The translations under genes were made by a program, and so were the position numbers. Positions 23,700 to 36,163 of a DNA stretch of 64,000 bases are shown here, piece after piece (within the stretch, counting starts at the first letter, position 1; every line of letters starts with the position of its first letter). Origin of the DNA: Erigeron canadensis (taxonomy: Eukaryota; Streptophyta; Magnoliopsida; Asterales; Asteraceae). The notes below the pieces were generated by a model. It ran no database searches. It saw only the letters and a list, made by a program, of their open reading frames with translations, and had not been told where the DNA came from. Location of the stretch: positions 7,316,001-7,380,000 of the forward strand of contig NC_057764.1 in the NCBI RefSeq assembly GCF_010389155.1. The letters run 5' to 3'.

Positions 23700-25560
23700 T
23701 TACATAGAAAGTCATTAGTCTAACTATATATATTTTTGATTTGATCAAGAAAGAAGCAAAGAGGACTATTGCTAGAGCAAAAGAAAGAGTGTACGAAGAA
23801 CTGTATAAGAAACTAGATTCCAAAGAGGGCGAAAACGAAATCATCAGAATTGCTAAAGCAAGGGAGAAAAGACGTAGGGATTTAGGAGATGTCATTTATA
23901 TCAAAGACGAAAGTGGACGAAGCATTGTGAAGGAGGGAGACATTAGGAAAAGATGGGAAGAGTACTTTGCCAATTTGTTTAATGGGGGAGCGGTGGTGAT
24001 AATTGAAGGAGGAGAGGCCATCACCGCACACCCAAACACACGCCACAACGACAACGATAGAGGATCAGCCAAGAGGAAGTAAGGGTCGCCCTAAAGAAGA
24101 TGGGGAGAAACAAAGCAGTAGGTCCAGACCAAATTCATGTTGAGGCATGAAGATGCCTGGGGGACGAGGGAATAAGCTTGTTGACAAGCCTCTTCAACAA
24201 GATTTGGACGAGTGCAAAAATGCCAGAAGAATGGAGACTTAGTGAGGTTATACCTATCTATAAGAACAAGGGGGACGTGCAGAGTTGTAGCAACTATAGG
24301 GACATTAAACTCCTAAGTCATACCATGAAGCTTTGGGAGAGAGTGATCGAGACGAGGCTTAGAAGGGTTACGAAGGTGGCAGGGAACCAATTTGGTTTTA
24401 TGCCAGGGAGGTTGACGATGGAGGCTATTCACATCACCAGAAGCCTTATGGAAAAGTATAGGGAAAGACAAAAAGCACTACACTGTGCCTTCCTAGATTT
24501 GGAAAAGACATACGATAGTGTACCACGAGAGCTGATCTAGAGGATGCTTCAAACGAACGGAGTTACTGAGAGATAAATTAGTGTTATCAGGGGTGTGTAC
24601 GATAGGGCGAGGACCCGTGTTCGAACACCGGTGGGGAGCATAGAGCTTTTCTTGGTAGAAACGGGCCTACACCAGGGTTCGGCGCTTAACCTATACTTTT
24701 TTACCTTAATCTTAGACGAGTTGTCCAGTGGCCTTCAGGAGGAACTATCGTGGTGCATGATTTTTGCATATGACATTGCACTGATTGCGAGATTGATAGA
24801 GGAGCTAAACCGTAGGTTAAAGAAATGGAGAAAAGCCATTGAAGACAATAGTTTGTGTGTGAGCCGAGAGAAGACAGAATACCTACGATGTGACTTCGAT
24901 AAACATGAGTTAAGACAAAATGGAGATGAGGATATTTGCATTGGGGAGCGGATATTAGGTCCGTAGGAGTCTTTTAGATACCTGGGATCAGTGATACACA
25001 AATTGGGGGGGGGGGGGATAGACGAAGACGTGACACATCAAATCCAAGCTGGATGGGATAAGGTGGAGAGCAGCTTCTGGAGTCATGTGCGACAAGCGAA
25101 TCCCGCTAAAACTGAAAGGCAAGTTCTACAAAGTGGCTATTAGACCAGCTATGTTATACGGGTCAGAATGTTGGCCGATGACGAAAGTACAAGCGTCTCG
25201 AGTAGAGGTGGCTGAGATGAGGATGCTAAGGTGGTCTTGTGAGAAGACCCTATCAGACAGGATTCCCACGGGAGTTTTTAGAGCCAAACTTGAAGTAGGG
25301 ACCATCATTAACAAGCTAAGAGAAGGGCATTTGAGATAGTTTGGCCATGTTAAGAGAAGGGACCAAACAGCACCACTAAGGAGAGCAGAATCTATTCACG
25401 TCGAAGGAATACGGAGAAGGGGAAGGCCTAAAATGAGGTGTGAGGACCGATTAGCGAAGGACATAATTGAGCTTGGCTTGTCGGAGGACATGATGTCGGA
25501 TAGGATGGCCTGGAGAACTAGGATTAGAGTAGAGGATTAGGTTAGGATATGACTTTCGTA
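23700..25560 (+). pseudogene. 5'-truncated, decayed LINE (non-LTR retrotransposon) reverse transcriptase
   Basis: Pieces of one RT lie in shifting frames: 23741-24082 (linker with KRWEEYFANLFNGG), 24178-24540 (MPEEWRLSEVIPIYKNKGD, NYRDIKLLSHTMKLWERVIE, FLDLEKTYDSVP), 24595-24966 (GLHQGSALNLYFFTLILDEL) and 25085-25550 (KLKGKFYKVAIRPAMLYGSE, ending in the usual R..GRP.M tail). The endonuclease half is missing, as in 5'-truncated LINEs. The catalytic motif expected as FADD reads FAYD. In-frame stops occur at 24538 and 25337, and a G11 run at about 25007-25017 probably shifted the frame. The 3' trailer may continue to about 25900. Confidence 0.88.
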
Positions 25561-26153
25561 GGACTTTGATCGACATCTTTTTCCCATATTGCCTTGCATA
25601 AGGATGTTAGTGTTGGTTTGCCCGGGAGAAGTAAGCCCAACATAGGTGACTCGATGCGATAGAAGGCTTTGACCTGACGGGAGAAGAGGTAGGTCGACGG
25701 TGGTGGAAGGACAGAACACCGAAGGAGTTTCCTGGTGGAGGAGGTGGACAGGGAGTGTAAGGCATATGGGAATAGGTTTTGTAGACTTTTTTTTTCTTAG
25801 ACTTTGGTTCTTAGTAACCTTCGTATGGGTTTTGGCCTGAGTAGTGAGAGGCCAAAATCAAGGGGGGAGGTTACTCTTAGCTGCCCTAAAAATGTTTTGC
25901 CTGTTGGAGGACATGACCAATGATAGTTTATTAGAGGACGAGGACTAGTTTAGTGGTTTGGGAGCTTGGGGGAGGACTAGGATTAGTCTAGCTAGGCGGC
26001 TGAGTTAGTTTATTTCATATGTTGCGTACCACCCGTTATTTTCCTTGGACCCATCGAGCACTAGGATTTCTTAGTTAATTCCTTATATATATGTAGGTAT
26101 GCTCTTTATGCCGAAACACTTTTTAAATTTGTCTACGTTCAATATGGTTGCTA
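25561..26153. other. LINE trailer and spacer before the second copia LTR
   Basis: No coding sequence. The G-rich stretch at 25680-25880 probably belongs to the LINE 3' untranslated region. The copia 5' LTR begins at 26154. Confidence 0.4.
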
Positions 26154-27133
26154 TGTTAGGTCCAATTTCGCTAAAAAACTGGAACACTCCAGCTACATCT
26201 GGAGAATAGAAGAATTGTCCGAAATATATGAAGTCCAGTTGCAATGTACAGTTTATGCAACTAATGACTTCCTCCAGTTGAGATCTGAAGAAATCATCTT
26301 AAGACATTCCATTTGAAGTCAAAGACAACAAGTGGAAGATAAAGAATGGTAATGGCAGCGAAGCCCAGTTGACATTCTAATTAGATTAATCAACTGGAGA
26401 TCCTTCAGTGTAAATGCACTTACAAAGCTTTACACTGATTACGAGAAGGACCTTTTACACTACATCCTTTTACCCGGACAATAATCTTGTCTGTGGATAA
26501 AAGTGCAAAGATGTAGAGTGATTGAATAAAGTAACCTTTTGTCTTACTTTATTTAGCACACACACAAAGAATTATTTACTAATACTTTTGTGTGCTGTCA
26601 ACCATATTTGTACGTCGAAGTTGAGATCCCAATGCTCAACCTTCGACTATAAACAGAGGTCCTTGCACAAGCATTTTAACAACTTTGCAAAAACACATAT
26701 AACTGCAATATCGTTGGTGAACTTGTGAAATATTCTCTCAATCGCTAAAAGGAACATTTCACAACTCTAAGTGTTTCGATTGTATAAGAGAATTTCCAAG
26801 TATAGATCAACTGTATTTCATAGGTTGTTAGGATATTTACATTCGTGTATTATTTTGGTTCCGCAACAACCTTATATTTTATTTAACAATCTATAAATAA
26901 AATACACTTGAAAAATTACATATTGTCTCGCCAATTTACTTTACTTGTACTTTACATTATTGCTTCGTATTTACTTATTTGTATTGTCACCTTAATAAGT
27001 AACTTCCAGTTAACCTGGTACACTGTTCACTGCAACTGGTCACCATCTAGATACAGTGAACGTGTTGTAAAGTAAACTCACCATCGACATAGAGGTGTCT
27101 TCAGTACTCATCTAGTAATAGTTGGGACTTACA
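26154..27133 (+). repeat. 5' LTR of the split copia element
   Basis: It begins TGTTAGGTCC and ends ...GGACTTACA, two bases before the primer binding site. The right end is firm. The left end rests on the TG start alone, because the partner LTR is outside the window. It contains several CAGTTG/CAACTG hexamers (such as 26234, 26272, 26364 and 26389). Confidence 0.6.
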
Positions 27134-27135
27134 AG

Positions 27136-27148
27136 TGGTATCAGAGCA
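27136..27148 (+). other. Primer binding site (tRNA-iMet)
   Basis: TGGTATCAGAGCA, complementary to the initiator Met tRNA 3' end, two bases after the LTR. Confidence 0.9.
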
Positions 27149-27191
27149 GGTAGGTTGAATTGTATCAATTCTATAACCTAGGTCTGCTTAG

Positions 27192-28767
27192 ATGTCTACT
27201 GAAGGTGAGAATGGTTCTGGTCCTCAAAATGAAACTAATCCCAATAACACTGTACCTGTTACTCCTTTAAATACCAACCCTCCTCCTCCTCCTCCTACAC
27301 CTGGAGCCAACCACGTCCATGTACATTATTCTAACACTCCTGTTCCCAAGTTCGATGGGAGCAGTGAGACTTTTGGTACATGGAAAGCCAGAATGCTCTT
27401 GCATTTTGGTGGGATAGAGAGGTATATGTTGAAAATCCTCAAGGATGGACCATATATACCCATGTCCAGTGGGGTAAGTCCTCTTCTAGACCCAACTGGG
27501 AGAAGAGGTACCAGGGAGAAAACAGAAGAACATTGGTCTGATGAGGATCGCAGACTGGTTGACCTTGATACCAGACTGAAAAACATGATCCTCGTTACTG
27601 TCCCTGAGGAACTAATTCCAACACTTGTGTTGTTCCCTAGTGCCAAGTCAATGGGGGATGAATTAGTTCTCCAGTTTGAAGGAAGAAATGACACCATTGC
27701 CACCAGGAAGGTTGCTTTAAACAAGAAGTATGAATCCTTGTTTGCTCTTCCTAATGAAAGTTTGACTGGTACCTACACCAGATTTACTAGCCTCATTAAC
27801 CAACTGAAAGGCTTGGGTGTAGAGAAGGATAATGATATTCTTCTTGAAAAGTTTTGTGATATCTTACCATCCAAATGGGCACACATGGTTCTTGTACTAA
27901 GACTAGGAAAGACCTTGCACATCCACAATCTTGCATCTCTCTATGGAGCCTTCAGATTCACTAAAGATAATAATGCTGCAAGATTACTGGCTGAGCAAGA
28001 TGCTTTAAACCATGCTCAGAGTTCCAACGTCGCTAGCTTAACTGGGCAACCTTGTGCTGCTTTAATGTCTGCTGAGAATGTCCAACCACTTTCTAAAACA
28101 ACTTCTTGAACTCTGGCCTGACCACTGATCTCAGTGATGGTTGTGATGAAAATGACAATGATGATTTGGTCGCCATGATTGCTAAAACCTTTAACAGGTT
28201 TAAGCATAAATCTGATAGATTTAATGGGTCCAATAATGCTTCCAACTCCAACTCTCTGGATAAAGCCAATCTTACCTATTATAAGTGTGGTAAGAAAGGT
28301 CACTTCATGAAGGAATGCAGATCTAGTTAGTCGAACAATCAAACTGGTCCCTCTGTCCCAAGTTTTGTTAAATATGATGATTATAAGGCCAAATATAAAA
28401 AGCTAAAGGCCCAGATTGCCCTCATGTCACTTGAACAAGAAAAAGAAAAAGAAAAGAACAAATGCATGATGGCTCAAACTGAAGGAAAGTGGGAACTCTC
28501 TGATTACTCATCTGATGATGACGAAGAGATCAGGGATGTGTATTTTATGGCTCTGGAAAATCAACAACCGATGGTGAAAGATGATGTTATTTCTGGAAGA
28601 TGGGTAGACATCATTTTAAAGAAGGTAAGGGATTATGATGATGAGATGGATACAGAATCAAAACTGGACATTGCTTAATCACTTAATGATGATTTACTTT
28701 TTGTTGAAACATTGAGAACTGATTGTGAAAGATATTTGAAACTGTTTTAACTGAGCTAAATAATTTG
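27192..28767 (+). pseudogene. Copia gag, left portion
   Basis: ATG at 27192 opens a proline-rich leader, then a copia Gag domain (KFDGSSETFGTWKARMLLHF, LVDLDTRLKNMILVTVPEEL). A frameshift near 28100 moves the frame to 28106-28330, where the zinc knuckle reads YYKCGKKGHFMKEC, so the first zinc-ligand cysteine is replaced by Tyr. After a stop at 28328, a Lys/Glu-rich coil and an acidic stretch (SDYSSDDDEE) follow at 28424-28678. Coding then breaks off at the insertion junction. Confidence 0.88.
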
Positions 28768-28816
28768 TGTAACAACCCAAATTTCGTAGTATTATTATAT
28801 TACTAAAAGTAACATC
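28768..28816 (+). repeat. LTR-like fragment at the left junction
   Basis: It starts TGTAACAACCCAAATTTCG, which looks like the first bases of a gypsy-type LTR (TGTAAC start). Only about 49 bp precede the left palindrome arm. It may be the end of an older LTR whose continuation lies at 49929-50514, but this is inference. Confidence 0.35.
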
Positions 28817-31530
28817 TAATAACATATAAAGTTGAAGGCCTGATCGTTTTTTGGCACTTCAATTATGAGGTTATTTATGGATTTCATTCATGAAGGGTAA
28901 TGCTTTTCTTCTTGATTTCGTGTGAATGTGTATCATGGTTTGTTAAATGGTTTAAATGAGATGTTAATTATGGGTTTGGTTAAATGTGAGTATATATGCA
29001 TATATGAAGAGTTTTTGTTAATTGGTATCATTGAATGCATCAGATTTCATAAATTGTGGTGATTCATTATGTATTAATATGAATCGAATTATTGCTATGT
29101 TGAATGTAATATGGTTTAATTATCGTTTAGGGTGTATATATGTATGTAATGTGTATGTAGGGATACATGAATTGTGAGTTCGTGATCTTGCATTGATATT
29201 GAGTGAGTAGTTAATGAGGTTAATTAGTTCATATATGTGAATTATCAAGGAAGCGAGTACTATTAATTCTGGTTGGTTATGACTCTCTGCATTCTTTGTT
29301 AAAAGAGAATGGTAAATACCATTAAAGTGTAAGTTTTTTAGTCTGCAACATAAACATCTCCCCTCTCCTTCTTTTTCTTGAAACGTTCTCCTCTCCTCTT
29401 TTAAATCTATAATACCCAACCAAAATTCTTTATTCTCAATTTCTTAGCCATTCATTGCTTCTATATAGATTTTCCTTTAAAATTTTCCAAAACTAATTAA
29501 ATATAATTTTGTATTACATTATTATTTATTTTTAGATTTAATAATAACACTGATGCAGGTACTAAATTTTTGTTGGATTTGATTAACAAGCGATTAATTG
29601 TTTTGTTGTTGCAGATAAACTCTTTCAATACATAATCATCGTTTTTTTATGTTTATCTAGACAAATAGTGAATGTATAATTCGTGTTTTTGTTATAGAGT
29701 TATATATCAATAGTTTTTGGCCATGGATAGTGAGAAACCTTTGATGTTCATTGTTATTAGGGTTTTCTTAAGAATTCTTTTTTGAGGTTAATGTGTTTTT
29801 TTTATTTCAGGTGAAAAATTATTGGTTTCTTAACCAAGATTTCATGTCTCTGTTATTCTTCAACAAGAAATGCGTCCCAAGCGGTATCATCTATCAATCT
29901 ATACGATTTTTCATTAAGTGCTTTTTTTCCCATTAATTTTAAGCTTTATATCCAACTTTTTAATAAATATTCCAGTGAAACACTTAGGGTGATATATATA
30001 TATATTATGTGTGTGTGTGTGTTGAGAATTTATACCATATGAAAACGGAATAAAAAAAAATTGGGTCTACCTTAGAAGACTGGTGATGTTCAAAAAGGCT
30101 GATGTGGTGAGTTCATTAGATCCTTTAAATTTTGATTTTCTCCTCTATGATATAAAAAAAAGTATAAATGCTCTTATTACCTCTTGCTGGTCCTAGGATG
30201 GGAACTCACATCCGCATTGAGCTAAGGTTGGCTAAATTTTCTTTCATATCCTTTTTTTGCAGGCATTAAACCTTTATTGAAGGCATGGGCTGTTTTTTAG
30301 TAAGTTTTATGGTTTGTGTTGGATATATACATCAATTCTTTGATTTGATTTATAATTCACTATTCACGATGGTAGGACATCAAGTTATACCTATTAAACT
30401 CATTTGCCTCATCTTTCTTAAATCGATAACAAATGTCTCAAGTTTGGTAACTATTAGTGTTCTGTAGTTTACGTTCGTTCTTACATGTTTATTACAACTA
30501 TTTGTGTTATATTGTTTTATTTTAGTTTAGATTATAAGATTTTCTACATTCGGTATATTTTGTAGTTGTAAAATGTTGACTGATGGGGGTTTCGGTTTTC
30601 ACTAGAGGAGGGTAGGGAAGTGAGAAATAATTACTTTTGAATCATTTTCGTTGTCCCTTTCATGCTTGGTCACAGGTGATTATTTCCTCCTTTTCTTTTC
30701 TTTTTGTATACACTATTCATAAATGCTTGATTTCAAAAGGTGTTAAATTTTTTAATATCTAATTTGTATTATTTAGTTATGGAATAAACTATAAAGTGGA
30801 TGCATTTCCCTTTGACGGAATCCATGACGCCTGAGATAAGCAATGTTTTGAATGATTGTTAGCAAAAGGTGTCTGAATATGTTGTTATCAAGGCATAAAT
30901 GCAAATGGTCTGTCTTTTTTTTTTTTCTTAACTTTTCTTTCCTGATGTCGTTGTAACTTTTAAGTTGGCATCGTTTGATTTTGTTAGGGTGATTAAGTTT
31001 ATATTTGTTGTGATTGTGCATCTTTGGTTTTAGATTTGCTCTTACTGATCCTAAGTTTAGGAAATATTGCATCTGATAGACATAGTTCTTTATGCAGTGT
31101 AATAGTGGAAGCTTTCAAGGTGGATACTCTCCAAAGGCGTTGCTCATCATTGGAACCAAAGTTGGCTTACCTATCCATTAATGGGACAAAAAATTCTACA
31201 GAGGTTACAATTTAAATGTTCTGCAGGTCAAACGGGTAAAATGGGTAGTAGAGGTAACAATTTAGATGTTCTACAGGTCAAATAGGTCAAAGATGCTAAA
31301 CGATTACACCAGATTGATAATTTAGACTTCCTCGATATTTTTGGCCAACCTAAATTACTTGCAACCACATAAAACCTTCTTTCCTGGTCGAGATGGTTAC
31401 AATCGAGTCCGGACATTGACAACACTTTAAGCTGAGTTGACTAGGTTACTTTCACTGTTAGTTTCTACCCTATACAAGTTGGGTCTTTATATCTTCTTTT
31501 GACTCCGGCATATGTATACATATATATATA
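28817..31530 (+). repeat. Left arm of a 2.7-kb inverted repeat
   Basis: The reverse complement of 38491-41230 reproduces this arm from TAATAACATATAAAG at the outer edge to GTATACATATATATATA at the inner edge. It differs by scattered substitutions and by the lengths of AT/GT microsatellites. Short open frames recur in mirror image in both arms (29120-29419 with 40628-40927; 31228-31425 with 38596-38793). I recognise no protein in it; several GCAG and GTAA contexts look like intron borders but no gene model could be built. Confidence 0.93.
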
Positions 31531-32559
31531 TATATATACCCTTATAAAGGAGATTGGATTAAGAAATTTAAGCACTTTTACAATATTCCTAAACTACCCT
31601 TACATACCAACACACCGTCCCTCTTTGTCTGGCTGTCTCACACACATCCCACACACACACCCCACACCGCCTCCATCCTTCCACTTCCATCTTTGTTTCT
31701 GACGATCGACCACCAACCGTAGATCCTTCAATTCGTCTCCATCATTTCCTTCTTTCAACGAGGAGACGCCATCATTCAAACGCCACCATCCGCATGTCGT
31801 TTCGAGTACAAAGGTACCAAAAATCCTAAACACTGACAACACTTAATTTCTTTCATCTTTTCTTTTTTGCGTATATAGATTACATGAGTTTTTTGTGATG
31901 TATAAGTGTTTGTTGTATATGCATTTGGGATATGGTTATGTTATTTTTTTCAAAACAATTTTAAAAAATAAAATGAACTTAACATGTTAGTAAAGAGATA
32001 CTTTTGGATGTGCTTAAACTATTTCTAGCTGTTAACACTCTATGCATATGTTGTATTTTGGATTAAGATCCGTACTTATGACCTGCTTATTTATGAGAAC
32101 GTTGTTGCTAAAGATTTATGTTTTTCTTTATTCAATGTTGTTTAGGAGTGCAAGATGGACAACTCCATCTACTGCCATAGTGCCCATTTTTCGTCTTCGT
32201 ATTCAGATAAAAAGCGTATATGATTGAAAAGAACAAAGATGTTTTATGTGTTTACAATTGGAAGCATGAGGACCGTGAGTTTTTATACGTCATTTTTCCA
32301 ACTTGATAACCGTGGGTTTTTATGTGCTGATTTGTGATTCTCTTTATCGGCAAGATCAGTAAGGTGAATTATATGTACAATGCTATCGCCTTTCACCCAG
32401 TATAAGTTATTTGCACTAAGTACTATTGGTAGAAGTATCTATTAGACCGTTCCAAGGCCACACCCATTTTCATGAACTTGTGATCTCATGTACTTTGCTT
32501 AGTAAATTAACACTCATATGAGTTTACTCAAGTGTTGTATTATTAAAAGTATTGACTCA

Positions 32560-32815
32560 ACTCAGGGCTTATGATATGGAAGAGAAAGCAGCTCGAGTTT
32601 ACGACTTGGCTGCACTTAGGTATTAGAGATACTTAACTCATATCAACTTTCTATTAACAATTTTACTTCGAAAGAGTTGAATATAGTTATTACTGTGACA
32701 TAATAATATCATTTGACAGGTTACTGTTTTTGTAGCTTCAGAACTCTAATGACGAGCTCGAGATTATGAAGCCCATGATTCGGCAAGAATTTGTTGCCCA
32801 CTTAAGAAGGTAAGA
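32560..32815 (+). pseudogene. AP2/AINTEGUMENTA-like exon fragments captured in the Helitron
   Basis: Two exon pieces are visible. The first, at 32566-32622, reads AYDMEEKAARVYDLAALR, the end of a first AP2 domain. The second, at about 32739-32815, reads QNSNDELEIMKPMIRQEFVA then HLRR, the linker before the second AP2 domain, and ends at a GTAAG donor. In AIL/ANT-type transcription factors these two stretches are close neighbours. The first domain start is not recognisable and no ATG could be assigned. The piece is a capture relic and not an expressed gene. Confidence 0.7.
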
Positions 32816-32897
32816 TACGAAAGGTTTCATTATATTACTGAATTTGTTCTTATTATGATCTTCGTTTATGAAATTATTGGGAATAATGGTTTTAACG

Positions 32898-32902
32898 TTC
32901 TT
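32898..32902. repeat. Target duplication TTCTT of the solo LTR, left copy
   Basis: TTCTT stands before TGTAACACCCC at 32903 and again at 36097-36101, after ...GTTGTTACA. It is a perfect 5-bp duplication. Confidence 0.88.
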
Positions 32903-35900
32903 TGTAACACCCCGCTAAAGCGGAATATACGGGATGTACAGATAAGCACAAGCACGCACAATACAAGTTCAAACACAGCTTATAACATTAAGGAATAAGA
33001 AGTATCATAAGTTATTACAGCATTTGGGATAAACCCTGAATTAGATAATATTCAAAAGACAGAACAATTATCTTAAGTACTCTTTGAACTCAGAACAGGA
33101 ACAAGCAAAAGGAAGTCTTCTCAGCCACAAATCTTGAACGCACGGACAATCTCCATAAAAGTAAGCTGGAAGTAGGAAGACTCCTATGCTAAGAGAACTA
33201 AGAACCTAGCCTGAAAAGCATGAAGTTCAAAAGGGTCAACTACAAAAGTAGTTGGTGAGATTCACATAAAGTACTTATAATTTATACATAATATTAGTAT
33301 GTATGTTAAGAACAAGTCATAAGATCTGTACGTCTGTCAAAAGTACTTTGTAATATTAAGACTAGTTTTGGAATATGTAATGTACTTAATATGTATGTAT
33401 ATAATTACTGCTAACCCGATTGGTCAATGATGAACGATAATGAATCAGTAAGCTCACAATAAACAAGTAAGCTACAAGCATGATCTAGATCAAATAAGTA
33501 CAGATAATATGCATCCTCCAGAACTGTAGAGAATGAGGGTGGACCTACCCTAACAGCGCTGTCCATAATTATCTACGGTTCATTCCCTGAACTGTGGGAT
33601 ATGAATTGATAGCAGTAAAAATAGAACTCATACATAGAACAATAAGTACATACAGAGAACATATAAGTGATACAAATGTATTCAAGATCCTGCCCATTCA
33701 AGATCTAGAATACAGTTTCAGAGAATAAGTATGATGATAGGAATGCATTCAGATCCTGCCCATTCAAGATCTAAATACACTCAAGAGAGTATATAAGATG
33801 ATAAGAATGTATTCAGATCCTACCCATTCAAGACCTAAATACACTCAAGAGAATGAGTATGAAGATATGGATGTATTCGAGATCCTGCCCATTCAAGATC
33901 CCAACACACCACAGAAGATAAGAATAATAATAAGGATGTATTTCAGAATTATTTTATAAATAGTCTGTACGTTCATAAAATAGTACATAGAATAGTTTTA
34001 GAACATATGTATATATATTTATATATATACATTTAAGTACGAAATACTTTTCATACGATCATATAATAGTACGTAGAACAGTTCAAGAACATATATATAT
34101 ATATAATTTAAGTACAAAAATAGTTTTTTTTTTATGCTTTTCAGTCCCCGATAAAGAACTTTGAACAAAATATACGAAAAAGGGGATAAGTGAACTCACA
34201 GTGATCTGGTACAGTATAGTTATCGAGCAGAAAGGATAAGCACAAAGATAGATATTATTATATCTATCGAAGTCCAAGCACGTCTTGTCTGAGGCCTAAG
34301 TACACGTCATTGATCACATAATACGTACATATATCAGGCTTAGTGATTAACTAATCACAGAAATGTTCTTGATGATCCGATGATTTGGTTCTTTACGAAC
34401 TGAAAACGTTTTGACTTGAAAGGAACCTTAAGTACCCAAAATAAGTCGTTCAAAAGTTTGTCATGTAAACCATTATTGCTCTCCATGATTTAGGTCGTTT
34501 CATGTTTAAGGCATATTAGATCGTTGAGTCTCAAAGTAAGTTAGATCGTTTCAGACTTCTTCAAAGAGATCGTTTCATATTTAAGATGGTTTTGGATCGT
34601 TTTACCTTTGATCATTCAAATCGTCATAGTTTCTTCGAACAGAATTGGTCGTCTAGTGAACTTGAGTGTCATTGGATCGTTTCTAGAAGTCCAGCTAATT
34701 AAATCATGTCAAGGTTTCTCACCTTAGGTAGTTTTAGCATGAAATGGTTTAGATCGTTTTAGCCATGTGAGCATTAGATCGTTTCATTTTTGGCTGAGAA
34801 AAAGATCGTTTCAAGTTTCATCTACGTTTGAGGTGCTTGTATCAATTTGGTCGTGAGGTGCTTGGAAATTAATGTAAGGTGCTTGTGTCAATTTGGCCGT
34901 GAGGTGCTTCTAGGATTTAGATTGTTTGTCCCTACTCACGATCTTTAGATCGTTTTAATTTGAGTGACCCAAATAGATCGTTTTGGTTCCTCAATTAAAA
35001 TCGTTTTCTAAATATTGAACAGAACACTCAATGGCTTAATTGTTTACTTGATTTTGATTACTTTGGATTAAAGATTTAAATGAGCGAAACCGATTATACA
35101 ATCAGTTACCCAATATGAATCAACAACATGAACACACCAGACAAACAACATCAAGCACTAGTTCAATCTTGAACAACAGTAGCTCACGATCAGCCCTCTG
35201 TTTAGATCGTTTCATAGCCAAAAGCTATCTGATCATTCTGATAACATAAATTCAGGTTCTAACATGATTTTCCAAGGTTAGGGAAACATTGTTCTAGCAC
35301 ACATTATCATAATAACACTCTTTCCATAACATCAAAACAGTTTTCAAGATCAAATGCACTTATGAACTCTTAAACTTCATGAACAAGTTTATGTTCTTCT
35401 TTGAAAAATGGGTTTTGTGATTTAATCATGTTATGACCCAAATTTGTTCACCAAAATGTTGTTAAACACATCTAGACACAAACCCATTGATTATTAACAA
35501 GATTTCTTAACAAAATTCGGACCAAATCATCAAGAACATGAACATGAAAAAGTACAAATTTAAATAGCTTGATTTCACAAGATTCGTTGTTACCTGTGAT
35601 TCGTTTATAGAAACGTGTTTTGATCGTCCCGAGGAACTCCGAAGTACAAACGATTTATCAAAATCAACCCAAAATAAAACGGTTATTTTTGTGTGTGAAA
35701 ATGGAGGTGGAGGTGATGGAAGTGTGTGTTTTCTAGTGAGAGAGTGAGGAGTGGAGATGATGAAGTTGTGTGACTTCTCTCACTAAAACTTCTTATTTAT
35801 ACCTTTTCAATTATAAACACAAGGCATATACAAGGGGTCATTGGTGAACGTTTGCTCTAGCACATTCTTGGACATGAACATTTATGAACCGAACCTTCGT

Positions 35901-36096
35901 ATTTTTTTTTTTAATCGAATTATTTTCTAATCCGTCATATAATTCATGATTCTAGATCAAATTGACCTTCAAATAAGCGCATATTTCATGTTTAAAGTAC
36001 GTCATGAATTTTAATAAATTGGACTGTCTAGCCGTTCCGATGGCGATAGAACGAACTAAAGAACTTATTTAGGATATTTATTTGGCGGTTGTTACA
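32903..36096. mobile_element. 3.2-kb solo LTR (gypsy type)
   Basis: It starts TGTAACACCCCGC and ends GGCGGTTGTTACA, with inverted TGTAAC/GTTACA tips and a TTCTT duplication on both sides. No primer binding site, gag or pol was found inside, and no internal direct LTR pair. It is therefore best read as a solo LTR left by LTR-LTR recombination. Inside are about four tandem copies of a 70-bp unit with GATCCTGCCCATTCAAGA (33680-33910) and a long field of GATCGTTT motifs (34490-35210). Orientation is uncertain. Confidence 0.8.
33670..33915. repeat. Tandem repeat inside the solo LTR
   Basis: About four imperfect copies of a 65-75-bp unit. Each includes ATGTATTCAGATCCTGCC, CATTCAAGATCTAAATAC and an ACTCAAGAGA..GTAT spacer. 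Confidence 0.85.
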
Positions 36097-36101
36097 TTCT
36101 T

Positions 36102-36163
36102 TCTATGACCGGATTTAGTAGGAGTGCTTCGATTTATCTTGGTGTTACTAGGTTCAATCATGC
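36102..36163 (+). pseudogene. Second AP2-domain start fragment
   Basis: Directly after the solo LTR duplication the frame reads SGFSRSASIYLGVTR, the conserved start of the second AP2 domain in AINTEGUMENTA-like proteins (SGFSRGASIYRGVTR is the usual form). It is followed by a GT at 36161. The solo LTR therefore sits in the intron between this fragment and the one ending at 32815. Nothing recognisable of the AP2 domain follows. Confidence 0.65.

Noticed and set aside
33670..33915. Regularly spaced repeat resembling a CRISPR array
   Set aside because: The copies are contiguous imperfect tandem repeats without unique spacers, inside a plant solo LTR.
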